Positions 20,033 through 28,694 of a stretch of DNA of 64,000 bases are shown piece by piece. The notes under the pieces are model-generated. The model saw only the letters and a list, made by a program, of their open reading frames with translations, was not told the DNA's origin and made no database searches. This DNA is from Formosa sp. Hel3_A1_48 (GTDB taxonomy: Bacteria; Bacteroidota; Bacteroidia; Flavobacteriales; Flavobacteriaceae): positions 248,001-312,000 of the forward strand of contig NZ_CP017259.1 of the NCBI RefSeq assembly GCF_001735715.1, in the 5' to 3' direction. The translations under genes were made by a program, and so were the position numbers. How positions within the stretch are numbered: position 1 is the first letter of the stretch; each line of letters begins with the position of its first letter.

Positions 20033-21478
20033 ATGAAAACAGAACATTTTGGTTACAAAAAATTATATATCCACGGTCAATTAATTGATGCAGAAAGTGG
20101 GAAAAGAGAGTGCGTTATCTGTCCTGCAACTGGCCAATCCATTGCCGAGATTGCTGTTGCTGGTATAAATGACACTCACAAAGCTCTAAATTCGTCAAAA
20201 GAGGGCTTTAAATATTGGTCGCGTCTTACCTTAGCTGAGAGAACAGCTTGGATGCATAAACTTAGAACTGCAATACTCTCAAAAGAAAAAGAACTTCGTT
20301 TAGCAATCATTCATGAAATGGGTAAAACCTATGCAGGATCTTTCGAAGATATTGAAGCACTAACCAATGCCTTAGAATGGTATCCAAATGCTATGAAAAA
20401 TTTTAGAGAGGAACAAATTCCAGACTACGAAAACACACACACCCATAAAATGTTTCATCAACCTGCTGGCGTGGCTGTTGCTTACTTGGCTTGGAATTTT
20501 CCGTTGCTTAATGTAGGCTTTAAAATTGGTCCTGCACTAGCAGCTGGTTGTTCATTAATTATTAAACCATCCTATAAATCTCCACTATCGGCCTATATTC
20601 TTGGTGAAATTTTACACGACATTAAATTTCCGCCCGGCGTCATTAACATCCTATGTGGTCCAAGAGAAGAAGTGGCAAGTATAATGACTAAAAGTAAGAT
20701 CCCGGCAGTAATCACAATGATTGGTTCCACAAAATCAGGGAAAAAAGTCATTTCTGAAAGTACAACCACAATTAAAAAATTAGGCATGGAATTGGGGGGC
20801 AATGCACCATTTATAGTCTTTGAAGATGCAGATTTTGATAAGGCCATAGACATCGGTATTGGCTTGAAATTTGGTAATTCTGGGCAAATTTGCGTGGCAG
20901 CTAATCGTTTTTTGATTGAGGAAACTCTACATAAGCGTTTTATTTCAGAATATATTGAGCGTGTAAAACAATTAAAGCTCGGATTTGGATTTGATGAAAA
21001 TCCAGATATGGGTCCAATGATTGACAAAAGAGCTAGAGACCATATGTTTGAACTAATTCAAGATGCTTTAGAAAAAGGTGCCGTACTAGAATATGGTGGT
21101 AAAATACCTGAAAATTATGATGAGGGATTTTGGATGGAACCTACTGTATTGTCTAACGTAACACCAAATATGCGGGTTTTTAGAGAGGAAATATTTGGTC
21201 CAATTGCCGCTTTTATGACCTTTAATTCAGATGAAGAAGTTTTAAAATTAGCCAATGATACAGAATTTGGATTGGCATCTTATCTTTTTACCAATGACCA
21301 CAAAAGAATACAACGATTTAGTGAAGAATTAGAGTTTGGGGAAATTCAAATCAACGGAGTGAAATATGCAATATATCTTCCTCATGGTGGTATAAAAGAG
21401 AGTGGGATTGGCCATGACTGTTCACACCTAGCACTTGAGGATTATATCGTAAAAAAACGCATTTCAGCAGCATTATAA
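20033..21478 (+). CDS. Aldehyde dehydrogenase, candidate 3,6-anhydro-D-galactose dehydrogenase
   Basis: An NAD(P)-dependent aldehyde dehydrogenase of 481 residues resembling the succinate-semialdehyde dehydrogenase group. Catalytic Cys287 (NSGQICVAANRF), general base Glu253 (MELGGNAPF) and Asn155 (AWNFP) are intact. Because its 3,6 bridge prevents pyranose closure, free anhydrogalactose exposes an aldehyde that such enzymes oxidise. The neighbouring enolase-superfamily enzyme, DgoK and aldolase complete that pathway. The gap to the preceding gene is 13 bases. Substrate is inferred from context. Confidence 0.82.
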   Translation: MKTEHFGYKKLYIHGQLIDAESGKRECVICPATGQSIAEIAVAGINDTHKALNSSKEGFKYWSRLTLAERTAWMHKLRTAILSKEKELRLAIIHEMGKTYAGSFEDIEALTNALEWYPNAMKNFREEQIPDYENTHTHKMFHQPAGVAVAYLAWNFPLLNVGFKIGPALAAGCSLIIKPSYKSPLSAYILGEILHDIKFPPGVINILCGPREEVASIMTKSKIPAVITMIGSTKSGKKVISESTTTIKKLGMELGGNAPFIVFEDADFDKAIDIGIGLKFGNSGQICVAANRFLIEETLHKRFISEYIERVKQLKLGFGFDENPDMGPMIDKRARDHMFELIQDALEKGAVLEYGGKIPENYDEGFWMEPTVLSNVTPNMRVFREEIFGPIAAFMTFNSDEEVLKLANDTEFGLASYLFTNDHKRIQRFSEELEFGEIQINGVKYAIYLPHGGIKESGIGHDCSHLALEDYIVKKRISAAL

Positions 21479-21502
21479 ACTAACCAAAAAAAACAACCAA
21501 TT

Positions 21503-22525
21503 ATGGAACTATTTTTTCCTTTTTTACTTATCATATTTGCAAGCGTATTTCAAGGCTCCTTTGGTCTAGGAATGAAGTATATGGAACCCTTAAAATGGGA
21601 ATCTTGGTGGCTCATCCATGTTACAATTGCAATGATTATTATTCCAGTGACTTGGGCATTCATTGTAGTTCCAGATTTTGCACTGGTATTGAAAGAAGCA
21701 TTTACAAATCCTGATTTAAGTACTGTGGTATATTCCGCAATGTTCTTTGGTTTTTTATGGGGCATTGGAGGAATATTGTTTGGAGTGAGTGTACCCTATA
21801 TCGGGCTATCCCTAACAATGGGCATTGTGATGGGGCTTGCAGGTTCTGTTGGCGCTTTGATTCCGTTTTTTCAGATGGAAAATGCCATAGAAAGTGTTCA
21901 ATTTCCTTATGTGATTTCAGGACTAATCATCACATTGATTGGAGTGGCATTGACCGCAAAAGCAGGAATTGATAAAGATAAATTAGTCAATAGTAATGAG
22001 GGGGAAAAATCATCGATTGTCAAGGGAATTTCTATCGCAGTGGCTTGTGGTATTTTATCCGCTTTACTGAACGTTGGTTTTGTCAAAGCAACTCCTGTTG
22101 CAGAACTTGCTGAGCGTTTTGGATCAATTGAACGCAATGCTAGTTTAGCGGCTTGGGTTATTGTTTTGCTTGGGGCCTTTCTAATGAATGCTGGATATGC
22201 AATTTTTCTACTGTTTAAAAATAATACTTGGTATAATTTTAAGGTTAATCAATCCGCAAAATCATATAAATGGGCCATACTATCAAGTGTCTTTTGGTTT
22301 GGCGCACTTGGGGTATATGGACAAGGTGCTGCTTTAATTGGCCCCATAGGACAAGTTATTGGATGGCCTATGTTACTTGGACTATCACTAATTGTTAGTA
22401 ATTTCTGGGCCTACAAAGCTGGTGAATGGCAAAATGCTAAAAAACCATTTAGAATTTTATTTTTTGGGCTAGTTATTTTAATTCTTGCGAGTGTAGTTCT
22501 TGGTTACTCAAACAGTGTAACATAA
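21503..22525 (+). CDS. RhaT-like sugar/proton symporter
   Basis: A 340-residue membrane protein with about ten hydrophobic helices, resembling the L-rhamnose/H+ symporter RhaT (FASVFQGSFGLGMKYM, WESWWLIHV, FFGFLWGIGGILFG, GPIGQVIGWP). It is the last gene of the operon and starts 24 bases after the aldehyde dehydrogenase. No rhamnose catabolic genes are present, so it more likely imports 3,6-anhydrogalactose or a close derivative, complementing the SGLT-type transporter for galactose. The substrate is inference. Confidence 0.8.
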   Translation: MELFFPFLLIIFASVFQGSFGLGMKYMEPLKWESWWLIHVTIAMIIIPVTWAFIVVPDFALVLKEAFTNPDLSTVVYSAMFFGFLWGIGGILFGVSVPYIGLSLTMGIVMGLAGSVGALIPFFQMENAIESVQFPYVISGLIITLIGVALTAKAGIDKDKLVNSNEGEKSSIVKGISIAVACGILSALLNVGFVKATPVAELAERFGSIERNASLAAWVIVLLGAFLMNAGYAIFLLFKNNTWYNFKVNQSAKSYKWAILSSVFWFGALGVYGQGAALIGPIGQVIGWPMLLGLSLIVSNFWAYKAGEWQNAKKPFRILFFGLVILILASVVLGYSNSVT

Positions 22526-22559
22526 GATATCTTGGATTACAAATCAGCTTAAATACTAA

Positions 22560-23441
22560 TCAAGCCTTTTCAAAGTGTTTTAAATTCAAATCGGAATACC
22601 TTGATTTGTATTCTGAGGCGGAAATATGTTTTAATGACTTAAATACCCTATTAAAACTAGAGAGTGAATTAAATCCAGTATCAAAACAAACTTGAGATAC
22701 ATTTTTTTCACCATTAATTAGCATTTGGCAAGCCTTATTTATCCTATATTCGCGTATAAATTGAAAAGCTGTTTTGCCTGTTCTGTTTTTAAAATATCTA
22801 CAAAAAGAATTTGTAGTCATGTATGAAACTGAGGCAAGATCTTCAAGTGATATATTTTTATTGTAATTTTCTGATATGTAATTAATTACCTTTTTAGTTC
22901 GGTCTTTAGTAGCCGATCCATCTTTCATTATAAAATTGTCAGATGATAATTCATGATAATTTTTATGGCTTGAAAGAGTTTTTAGTATTTTAAGAAGCAA
23001 AATAATTCGACTTTCATTTTTACTTTTTGATAATTTTAGCAATTGTTTTTTTAAACTGCGAGCTGTTGATTTAGGAAAAATTAACCCTTTATTAGATCGT
23101 TTTAGAAAATTATTTATTGAAGATAGTTCAGGGATTCTGAAAATATCTTGACCGCCAATAGTGCGGTTGAACTTTACCACAATATAATCAACCTCGTCTT
23201 GAAAGTTATTCATTTCATTTTTAAAAACGTGAGGTACACCACTGCCTATAAAAACAAGCTCTTCATTGTTGAAATAGTCCATATTATCACCAACAATACG
23301 AACTCCGTCCCCTTTAATAATGTACATCAACTCAAATTCATTATGAAAATGCCAATCATTTCCGAAGTAGGGTGATTTTTTTCGTTTGACGTATATGGAA
23401 TTAAAGTTTGATTCTTCAGTAGATTTATACTTTAGTTTCAA
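22560..23441 (-). CDS. AraC-family transcriptional regulator with cupin sensor domain
   Basis: The N-terminal half is a cupin-like ligand-binding domain (WHFHNEFELMYIIKGDGVRI). The C-terminal 100 residues carry the double helix-turn-helix of AraC (ISLEDLASVSYMTTNSFCRYFKNRTG and NVSQVCFDTGFNSLSSFNRVFK). The start is TTG at 23441: the frame closes at a stop four codons upstream and no useful ATG exists. The gene converges on the anhydrogalactose operon. AraC-type proteins have been reported to control carrageenan loci in flavobacteria, so this is the best candidate for the PUL activator. Its upstream region holds a version of the element found before susC. Confidence 0.87.
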   Translation of the reverse strand: MKLKYKSTEESNFNSIYVKRKKSPYFGNDWHFHNEFELMYIIKGDGVRIVGDNMDYFNNEELVFIGSGVPHVFKNEMNNFQDEVDYIVVKFNRTIGGQDIFRIPELSSINNFLKRSNKGLIFPKSTARSLKKQLLKLSKSKNESRIILLLKILKTLSSHKNYHELSSDNFIMKDGSATKDRTKKVINYISENYNKNISLEDLASVSYMTTNSFCRYFKNRTGKTAFQFIREYRINKACQMLINGEKNVSQVCFDTGFNSLSSFNRVFKSLKHISASEYKSRYSDLNLKHFEKA

Positions 23442-23450
23442 AATAGTTAT

Positions 23451-23479
23451 TTAATGTTAAAATTACCCCAAAATATTAA
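23451..23479 (-). promoter_or_regulatory. AraC-gene copy of the shared AT-rich element
   Basis: The minus strand contains AATATTTTGG, then GG, then TAATTTT and ATTAAAT. The susC upstream site reads AATATTTTGG-TAATTTT-TGATTAAAAT. The two align over nearly 30 bases with a 2-base insertion. It ends 9 bases before the TTG start, so the regulator may control itself. Confidence 0.4.
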
Positions 23480-23508
23480 TTTTTTCATAAATAAACAATA
23501 TTCTAGGC

Positions 23509-25068
23509 CTATTTCACAAAAAAATTATCCAAAGCAATACGTAATTCAGCTTTAACATCTTGATATTTTGAAACCTCTGAAATATTTGCCCACTCAAACG
23601 GGTCAATTCGATGGTCATAGAGTTCCTCTGCACCATTTTGATAACGGATATACCTAAAATTTTTAGATCGTACCGATAAATGTTGATTTTTTGGATTTTT
23701 AGATTTCCAACTTGCTATAACGGTTAATGCTACGGAAGGACCTTCCCAAAGACTAGTTTCAGGATTTTCTAAAAATGGTTTTAAGCTGTGGCCATCTATC
23801 TCTGCGCCTTTCTCATTAAGCTTTGTATCGCCCTCCAAACCACATAAATCGTTTAATGTTGGGAAAATATCCACAAGGCTTACAGGATGAGACACTGTTT
23901 TACCTGCATTGTGGTCATAATCAGAATGCCTAATAATTAGAGGGACTTTAGTACTTTCTTCCCATAGAGAATATTTAAATAAATAATCTTTTTCTCCCAA
24001 ATTATAACCATGGTCACTAAACAATATAACCATTGTATTTTCACTTAATTTTGATTGATCCAAGGCATTCATGACTTGACCAACCATGTCATCTGCAAAA
24101 GCCACACTTGCCAAGTAAGCTTGCGTGTAAGTTCTGAGAGCTAACTCTTTTGTTGAATAGGATTCTGTTAAAGTTCTAAAAGCCATTCGTCCACGGGGTT
24201 CTTTGTCTGAACCAACCCCTAAAAACGTATCGTCTTTGTCATTTTGTAATAAAATTGGTATCTGAACATCTTTAATGGGAAATAGGTCAAAATATTTTTG
24301 AGGGACGACCAATGGTGTATGAGGTCTAATAATCCCTAAGGCCATTAAAAAAGGTTGGTGGTTTTTTGTAGACTCTATTTTCTGTAATGTATTAATGGCC
24401 CATTGTACACTTTTTTCATCCGTCAGTAAATCGCGATCCTCATCGTTATTATAACGAAATGGGCCCCTAGTTTTCCAGTGAGTATTAAACCAGCCAGTAT
24501 AACCAGAAGTAGAATCAGTCGGTTTTACCATTGGAACATCTTGAAGGGAAGCAAAAGTAGAATCTAATGGCCCAAGCGTTCCCATAGCTTCAGGGCAACT
24601 TGGGTGTAATGCTGCATTTTCTCCGTCAAAAGCCATTGGCCCATAATCTGAAACTTGACCAAGCTCATCCCAAACCCCTCTTTTGTCGACATGAAAAACC
24701 TTACCAGTTTTGTAGGTACTGTATCCATTTGTTTTAAAATATTCTGGAATGGATTGGCTATTGACTTGTATTTCATTTTTTAGCCAGTTCCCAAAACCCC
24801 AATTTTTAGAGGTTGTGGGCAATATCCCAGTCATAAAACTGGCTCTAGAGGGAGAGCAAACAGGGACATTTGAATGCGCATTACTAAATAAAATACCTTG
24901 ATTAGCCAGTTGATCGATATTTGGTGTTTGGGCTTGTGGATGCCCACCCATGACCCCAACGTAATCGTTAAGATCATCTAAAACAATCATTAGAACATTT
25001 GTTTTTTCTTGTGCAAAAGCATTGAAAACAATAAAATAGAATAGTGCAAAGCAGTACTTTGATTTCAT
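23509..25068 (-). CDS. S1-family sulfatase, cysteine type (iduronate-2-sulfatase-like)
   Basis: A 519-residue exported sulfatase (signal peptide ending FNAFAQ). The formylglycine cysteine is Cys71 in VPVCSPSRASF; VLDDLND and FSDHGYNLGEKDY provide metal ligands. The C-terminal EELYDHRIDPFEWANI is the family tail also seen in the sulfatases at 15435 and 27115. It is the last gene of a four-gene minus-strand run (beta-helix, sulfatase, GH50-like, sulfatase) and starts 11 bases after the GH50-like gene. Its desulfation step is probably tied to that hydrolase. The sulfate position cleaved is unknown. Confidence 0.9.
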   Translation of the reverse strand: MKSKYCFALFYFIVFNAFAQEKTNVLMIVLDDLNDYVGVMGGHPQAQTPNIDQLANQGILFSNAHSNVPVCSPSRASFMTGILPTTSKNWGFGNWLKNEIQVNSQSIPEYFKTNGYSTYKTGKVFHVDKRGVWDELGQVSDYGPMAFDGENAALHPSCPEAMGTLGPLDSTFASLQDVPMVKPTDSTSGYTGWFNTHWKTRGPFRYNNDEDRDLLTDEKSVQWAINTLQKIESTKNHQPFLMALGIIRPHTPLVVPQKYFDLFPIKDVQIPILLQNDKDDTFLGVGSDKEPRGRMAFRTLTESYSTKELALRTYTQAYLASVAFADDMVGQVMNALDQSKLSENTMVILFSDHGYNLGEKDYLFKYSLWEESTKVPLIIRHSDYDHNAGKTVSHPVSLVDIFPTLNDLCGLEGDTKLNEKGAEIDGHSLKPFLENPETSLWEGPSVALTVIASWKSKNPKNQHLSVRSKNFRYIRYQNGAEELYDHRIDPFEWANISEVSKYQDVKAELRIALDNFFVK

Positions 25069-25079
25069 AATTAAGTTTA

Positions 25080-27122
25080 TTAGAGTTTATTTTTTCTTTT
25101 AACGTATAACGTTTTTGATACTTTTTTTATAGCTTCAACTAATTCACTGTATGGTTGATCTGTAATACTTACGACACCGATTCTAAAATTTTCACCATCC
25201 GATCTTCCAGTTGTAGGTTGATCAGACCATTGAAACCAATGGGCACCAATAAATTGAGTATGTTGGCAGGCCTCTTCAATATATTGCATATACAAATTTG
25301 CCTGATTTTCAAGAGAGGACGCATTTCTCAAACCACTCCCCCAAACTCCGTGTGATGCAGTGCCAAAATGAAACTCTCCAATTAGCATTGGTTTGTCAAT
25401 TTTAGACAATAATTTAAAGTCTTTAACACCATAATCATAAATGTTAAAACTAACAACATCGCAGTACTGAGCTGCAATTTCATGTAAGTTTTTATTAAAT
25501 TTTGATTTACCATATAATCGACTACCTAAGTATAGATGATTGGGGAATATTTTTTTAAATTCGGTAGATACGATATTGTAGTAAGTATCTGCAAAATAAC
25601 TAAAAAACAGTTCTAAGTCAGCCATAAATTTAGATGAAAACATGGTTTTGTTATCACCCGAAATATTATTAAATGAAGTAAAATTACTGGCCCAAACTGA
25701 ATTTAAACTATTAATTGAGCCATATTTTTTTTTCAAAAATTTTTCAAAAGCTTTTCTTGCTGGTTTTTTATTTTTAAGGGATAATATTTCATCCATTAAA
25801 GAAAATTTATGTTCCCAGTGGATTTCATTGTTTACAAATACTCCTAAAAGCCAGGGGTCTGAATTTTTATGCGCAATTCTTTGCAAGGATTTTTTTAATG
25901 CACTGGAAAATTCTGATGAAAATGGGTCTGGTAATTTGTCGATTTTTCCAATCCCTTGTAACTTAGGATGAATAATAATAGTGTATGGATGTTCAATAAA
26001 ATCTGATTTTTTTGACCATGCACCGTAGGTGTTTACCCCCCAGTTTTTTAAGCGGCCTGCTGTTACATCTTGGTGTTTCTGTATCCAATTTTCCCCATAT
26101 TTTCGTTTTAAGTTTAGATAATAAAAATTTATTTTGTCGGGTTTAAATATTAAATACTCCTTAGCTTGTCTTTTATGATATGACGCTGCTAAAGTCATGC
26201 TATCTTGATATTTTTTTACACTCAATCGTTCTAAACTCAAATCAGAAAACAAAACTTCTCTGGAAGTTGTTTTAGTGGCACTACCTCCTCCAATTCCAGT
26301 TATCCCTAAAGACCAAAATAAATATCCATCAGGATCAACAAACCACCACTTACCATCAAACTTTTTGGTATAAAAAAACCCTTTTGCCTCTTGTTTTGGT
26401 CCATTTTTCCAACCTCCGTATTTAGATAAATTACTGTTGAATGAAATTCCATGAAAATCTTTATAATCTTGATTTCCTAAAAATTCCAGAGTATCAATAC
26501 TATGAAGTTTGCCTCTCCATTTCTCAGCATTGAATTGACCCATTTTATCTAAGATTGGATAGCTTAACTTAGAAAGTGTATTGGAATCATACTCAAGTTC
26601 ACCAATTCCAAATGGGTGGTTAAAACCAATAAAATCTCCTTCCTCTAAAGGTTTACTTAAAGAGATTTTAACAAATAGTTTCTCTATTTTTGAAGAACTA
26701 GGTGCAGCCCAATGTGTTACATACCCACCAGGATATCCTCTAACTTTTTCAAAATGTGATTTCCAAGTATCTTCTTGATTTGGTTTTTGTCTGGTGATCA
26801 TCATTTCGCAAGTTTTAAATTGATTGGGAGCTATTATAAAACGTGCTGAATTTTCAAGATGTGGTTTAGGATCGTGACTGATATCTAAAATTATTTTTGA
26901 AGATGAATTATTTTCGATATTAAAACCAATAAACCTGTGACTAGAGAAATCTAATGGACAATCTTTAAAATCCCAAGAAAATTCATAGTTTCTTTCAGAA
27001 ATTTTATCATTAACAATGCGAATAATTTGATTTTCATCACAAGACTGATAAACTTGAGCAAAAAGGTTAAAATTGAATGCCCCTATTGAAAACAAAAAAA
27101 ATTGTAAAATCGTTTTATTCAT
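25080..27122 (-). CDS. Secreted clan GH-A glycoside hydrolase, GH50 (beta-agarase)-like
   Basis: The 680-residue protein has a signal peptide (FFLFSIGAFNFNLFAQ), an N-terminal beta-sandwich of about 200 residues and a TIM barrel. The barrel shows WWFVDPDGYLFWSLG, RLKNWGVNTYGAWS, the putative acid/base Glu433 in VFVNNEIHWE and the nucleophile Glu583 in PMLIGEFHFG, followed by HWFQWSDQPTTGRSDGEN. These match my memory of exo-beta-agarases of GH50. GH167, a carrageenan-active family, and GH42 are distant alternatives. The start overlaps the upstream sulfatase by 8 bases, and another sulfatase follows, so desulfation and hydrolysis are probably sequential. If the galactan is carrageenan-like, the actual linkage may differ from agar. 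Confidence 0.75.
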   Translation of the reverse strand: MNKTILQFFLFSIGAFNFNLFAQVYQSCDENQIIRIVNDKISERNYEFSWDFKDCPLDFSSHRFIGFNIENNSSSKIILDISHDPKPHLENSARFIIAPNQFKTCEMMITRQKPNQEDTWKSHFEKVRGYPGGYVTHWAAPSSSKIEKLFVKISLSKPLEEGDFIGFNHPFGIGELEYDSNTLSKLSYPILDKMGQFNAEKWRGKLHSIDTLEFLGNQDYKDFHGISFNSNLSKYGGWKNGPKQEAKGFFYTKKFDGKWWFVDPDGYLFWSLGITGIGGGSATKTTSREVLFSDLSLERLSVKKYQDSMTLAASYHKRQAKEYLIFKPDKINFYYLNLKRKYGENWIQKHQDVTAGRLKNWGVNTYGAWSKKSDFIEHPYTIIIHPKLQGIGKIDKLPDPFSSEFSSALKKSLQRIAHKNSDPWLLGVFVNNEIHWEHKFSLMDEILSLKNKKPARKAFEKFLKKKYGSINSLNSVWASNFTSFNNISGDNKTMFSSKFMADLELFFSYFADTYYNIVSTEFKKIFPNHLYLGSRLYGKSKFNKNLHEIAAQYCDVVSFNIYDYGVKDFKLLSKIDKPMLIGEFHFGTASHGVWGSGLRNASSLENQANLYMQYIEEACQHTQFIGAHWFQWSDQPTTGRSDGENFRIGVVSITDQPYSELVEAIKKVSKTLYVKRKNKL

Positions 27123-28689
27123 CTACAAATTTATTTATGAGTTGTTGCACTTCCTGATACAATTCCTTTTTGATATTTAGGTACTCTTTATCATATGCAA
27201 TATTTCGCCATTCGTATGAATCTTTAGTGTGGTAGTACAATTCCTCTTGCCCATTCCCGTATAAAATATAGCGCCATTTTTTCGTTCTATACGAAAAATT
27301 TTGAGTTTTCACAGTAGTATTTTTACCAATGTTACCAATTATAGTTAAAGCTCCACTAGGCCCTGTCCATTCACTATTTTCAATTAATGGCCGTAAAGAA
27401 TGGCCTCCAAGTTTGCCGCCTATTTCATTTATTCTATAATCGCCTTTTAATTTACAATAATCAATAAATGTAGGATATAGATCAATTAAAGAAACTGGTT
27501 GTTCAATTTCAGTAGCCATTTGATTATTTGGTAAGCGAATAATGAGGGGTACTCTAGTGCTTTCCTCCCATGGTGCATTTTTAAAAAGTTGATTTTTCTC
27601 ACCCATTTGCCAGCCGTGATCGCTGGTAAAAACAACAATAGTATTGTGTTTGAGTTTGCTTTGATCCAGTGCATTAATAATCTTTCCAACCTGAGCATCG
27701 ATAAATGACACACAGGCCATATAGGCTTGTAAAAAATGTTTTATTGCGAGATTACGATCTCCGCCGTAAGATTCTAGTAACATATTGTAGTATTTTGGTC
27801 CTTTTAAATCACGATGACCAAAATTTGATTCCCAAAAAGTATCATTAGAGTCATTCTCAATCCACGGCTCAAGATAAATCTCATCTAATGGATACATCTC
27901 AAAATATTTGTCAGGAGCATGCATTGGGGTGTGAGGCCGAACAAATCCAATTCCCATAAAAAAAGGTTGATTTAAATTATTGGATTCTAACTCTTTTATT
28001 TTAGTGATGGCCCATTCAGCGTGTAACTCATCTTGTAATAAGTCTCGATCATTCTCATTAATGTACCTAAAGGGTGATTTGGTCCAACCATAAACCCATC
28101 CTGTTTCGCCTTTCACACCTTTAGAAATCCCAGCATCTGACAAACGTCCATACGAACCATCAATTGGACCTATAGAACTAAATGGTTGAGGGACTTTGGG
28201 ATTAGAAATATTGCTTTGCCCGTCAAAATAAAAAGGCCCATAATTATTACCTAACTTATTACCCCAAACGTCCCAATCCTCAAGTGATTTACCATGAGTG
28301 ATTTTTCCAGTACCAAGGGTCAAATACCCGTTTTCTTTGAAATAACGCATGATGGTCTTATTGTGTTTTAACACCTTTTGTTCTTTTAAATCAGTCCATC
28401 CGAAATCTTTGGAGGTATGCGGGTATACACCTGTTATAAAACTATTTCTCGACGGAGAGCAGACTGGAACATTAGACTGTGCATTAACAAATCTAATCCC
28501 AGAATTAGCCAACCTATCTATATTTGGCGTTTTTATTTGCTTATGGCCACCAAAGGCACCTAAGTAATCATTTAAATCATCGCATACTATGAAGATTACA
28601 TTGGGGTTTTTTAAGTCCTGCCCTTCACAATTTGGTATGATGAATATCAAAATAATTAGTAAAACAAAATTTTCAAATTTAAGTTTCAT
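27115..28689 (-). CDS. S1-family sulfatase, cysteine type (iduronate-2-sulfatase-like)
   Basis: A 524-residue exported sulfatase with formylglycine site Cys77 in VPVCSPSRNSF, metal segments VCDDLND and TSDHGWQMGEKNQ, and the C-terminal EELYYHTKDSYEWRNIA. Its N-terminal hydrophobic stretch ends IIPNCEGQ; a lipobox is not convincing. It lies between a beta-helix protein (5-base gap) and the GH50-like hydrolase (8-base overlap). By eye it is closest to the sulfatases at 15435 and 23509, suggesting duplication of one ancestor within the locus. Confidence 0.9.
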   Translation of the reverse strand: MKLKFENFVLLIILIFIIPNCEGQDLKNPNVIFIVCDDLNDYLGAFGGHKQIKTPNIDRLANSGIRFVNAQSNVPVCSPSRNSFITGVYPHTSKDFGWTDLKEQKVLKHNKTIMRYFKENGYLTLGTGKITHGKSLEDWDVWGNKLGNNYGPFYFDGQSNISNPKVPQPFSSIGPIDGSYGRLSDAGISKGVKGETGWVYGWTKSPFRYINENDRDLLQDELHAEWAITKIKELESNNLNQPFFMGIGFVRPHTPMHAPDKYFEMYPLDEIYLEPWIENDSNDTFWESNFGHRDLKGPKYYNMLLESYGGDRNLAIKHFLQAYMACVSFIDAQVGKIINALDQSKLKHNTIVVFTSDHGWQMGEKNQLFKNAPWEESTRVPLIIRLPNNQMATEIEQPVSLIDLYPTFIDYCKLKGDYRINEIGGKLGGHSLRPLIENSEWTGPSGALTIIGNIGKNTTVKTQNFSYRTKKWRYILYGNGQEELYYHTKDSYEWRNIAYDKEYLNIKKELYQEVQQLINKFVDE

Positions 28690-28694
28690 TTAAT

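Noticed and set aside
14787-21478. The sugar-acid genes as an L-3,6-anhydrogalactose (agar) pathway
   Set aside because: That route needs extra oxidoreductases to convert L-KDGal to KDG and a KDG kinase. Here a DgoK-type kinase and no such oxidoreductase are present, so the D route fits better.
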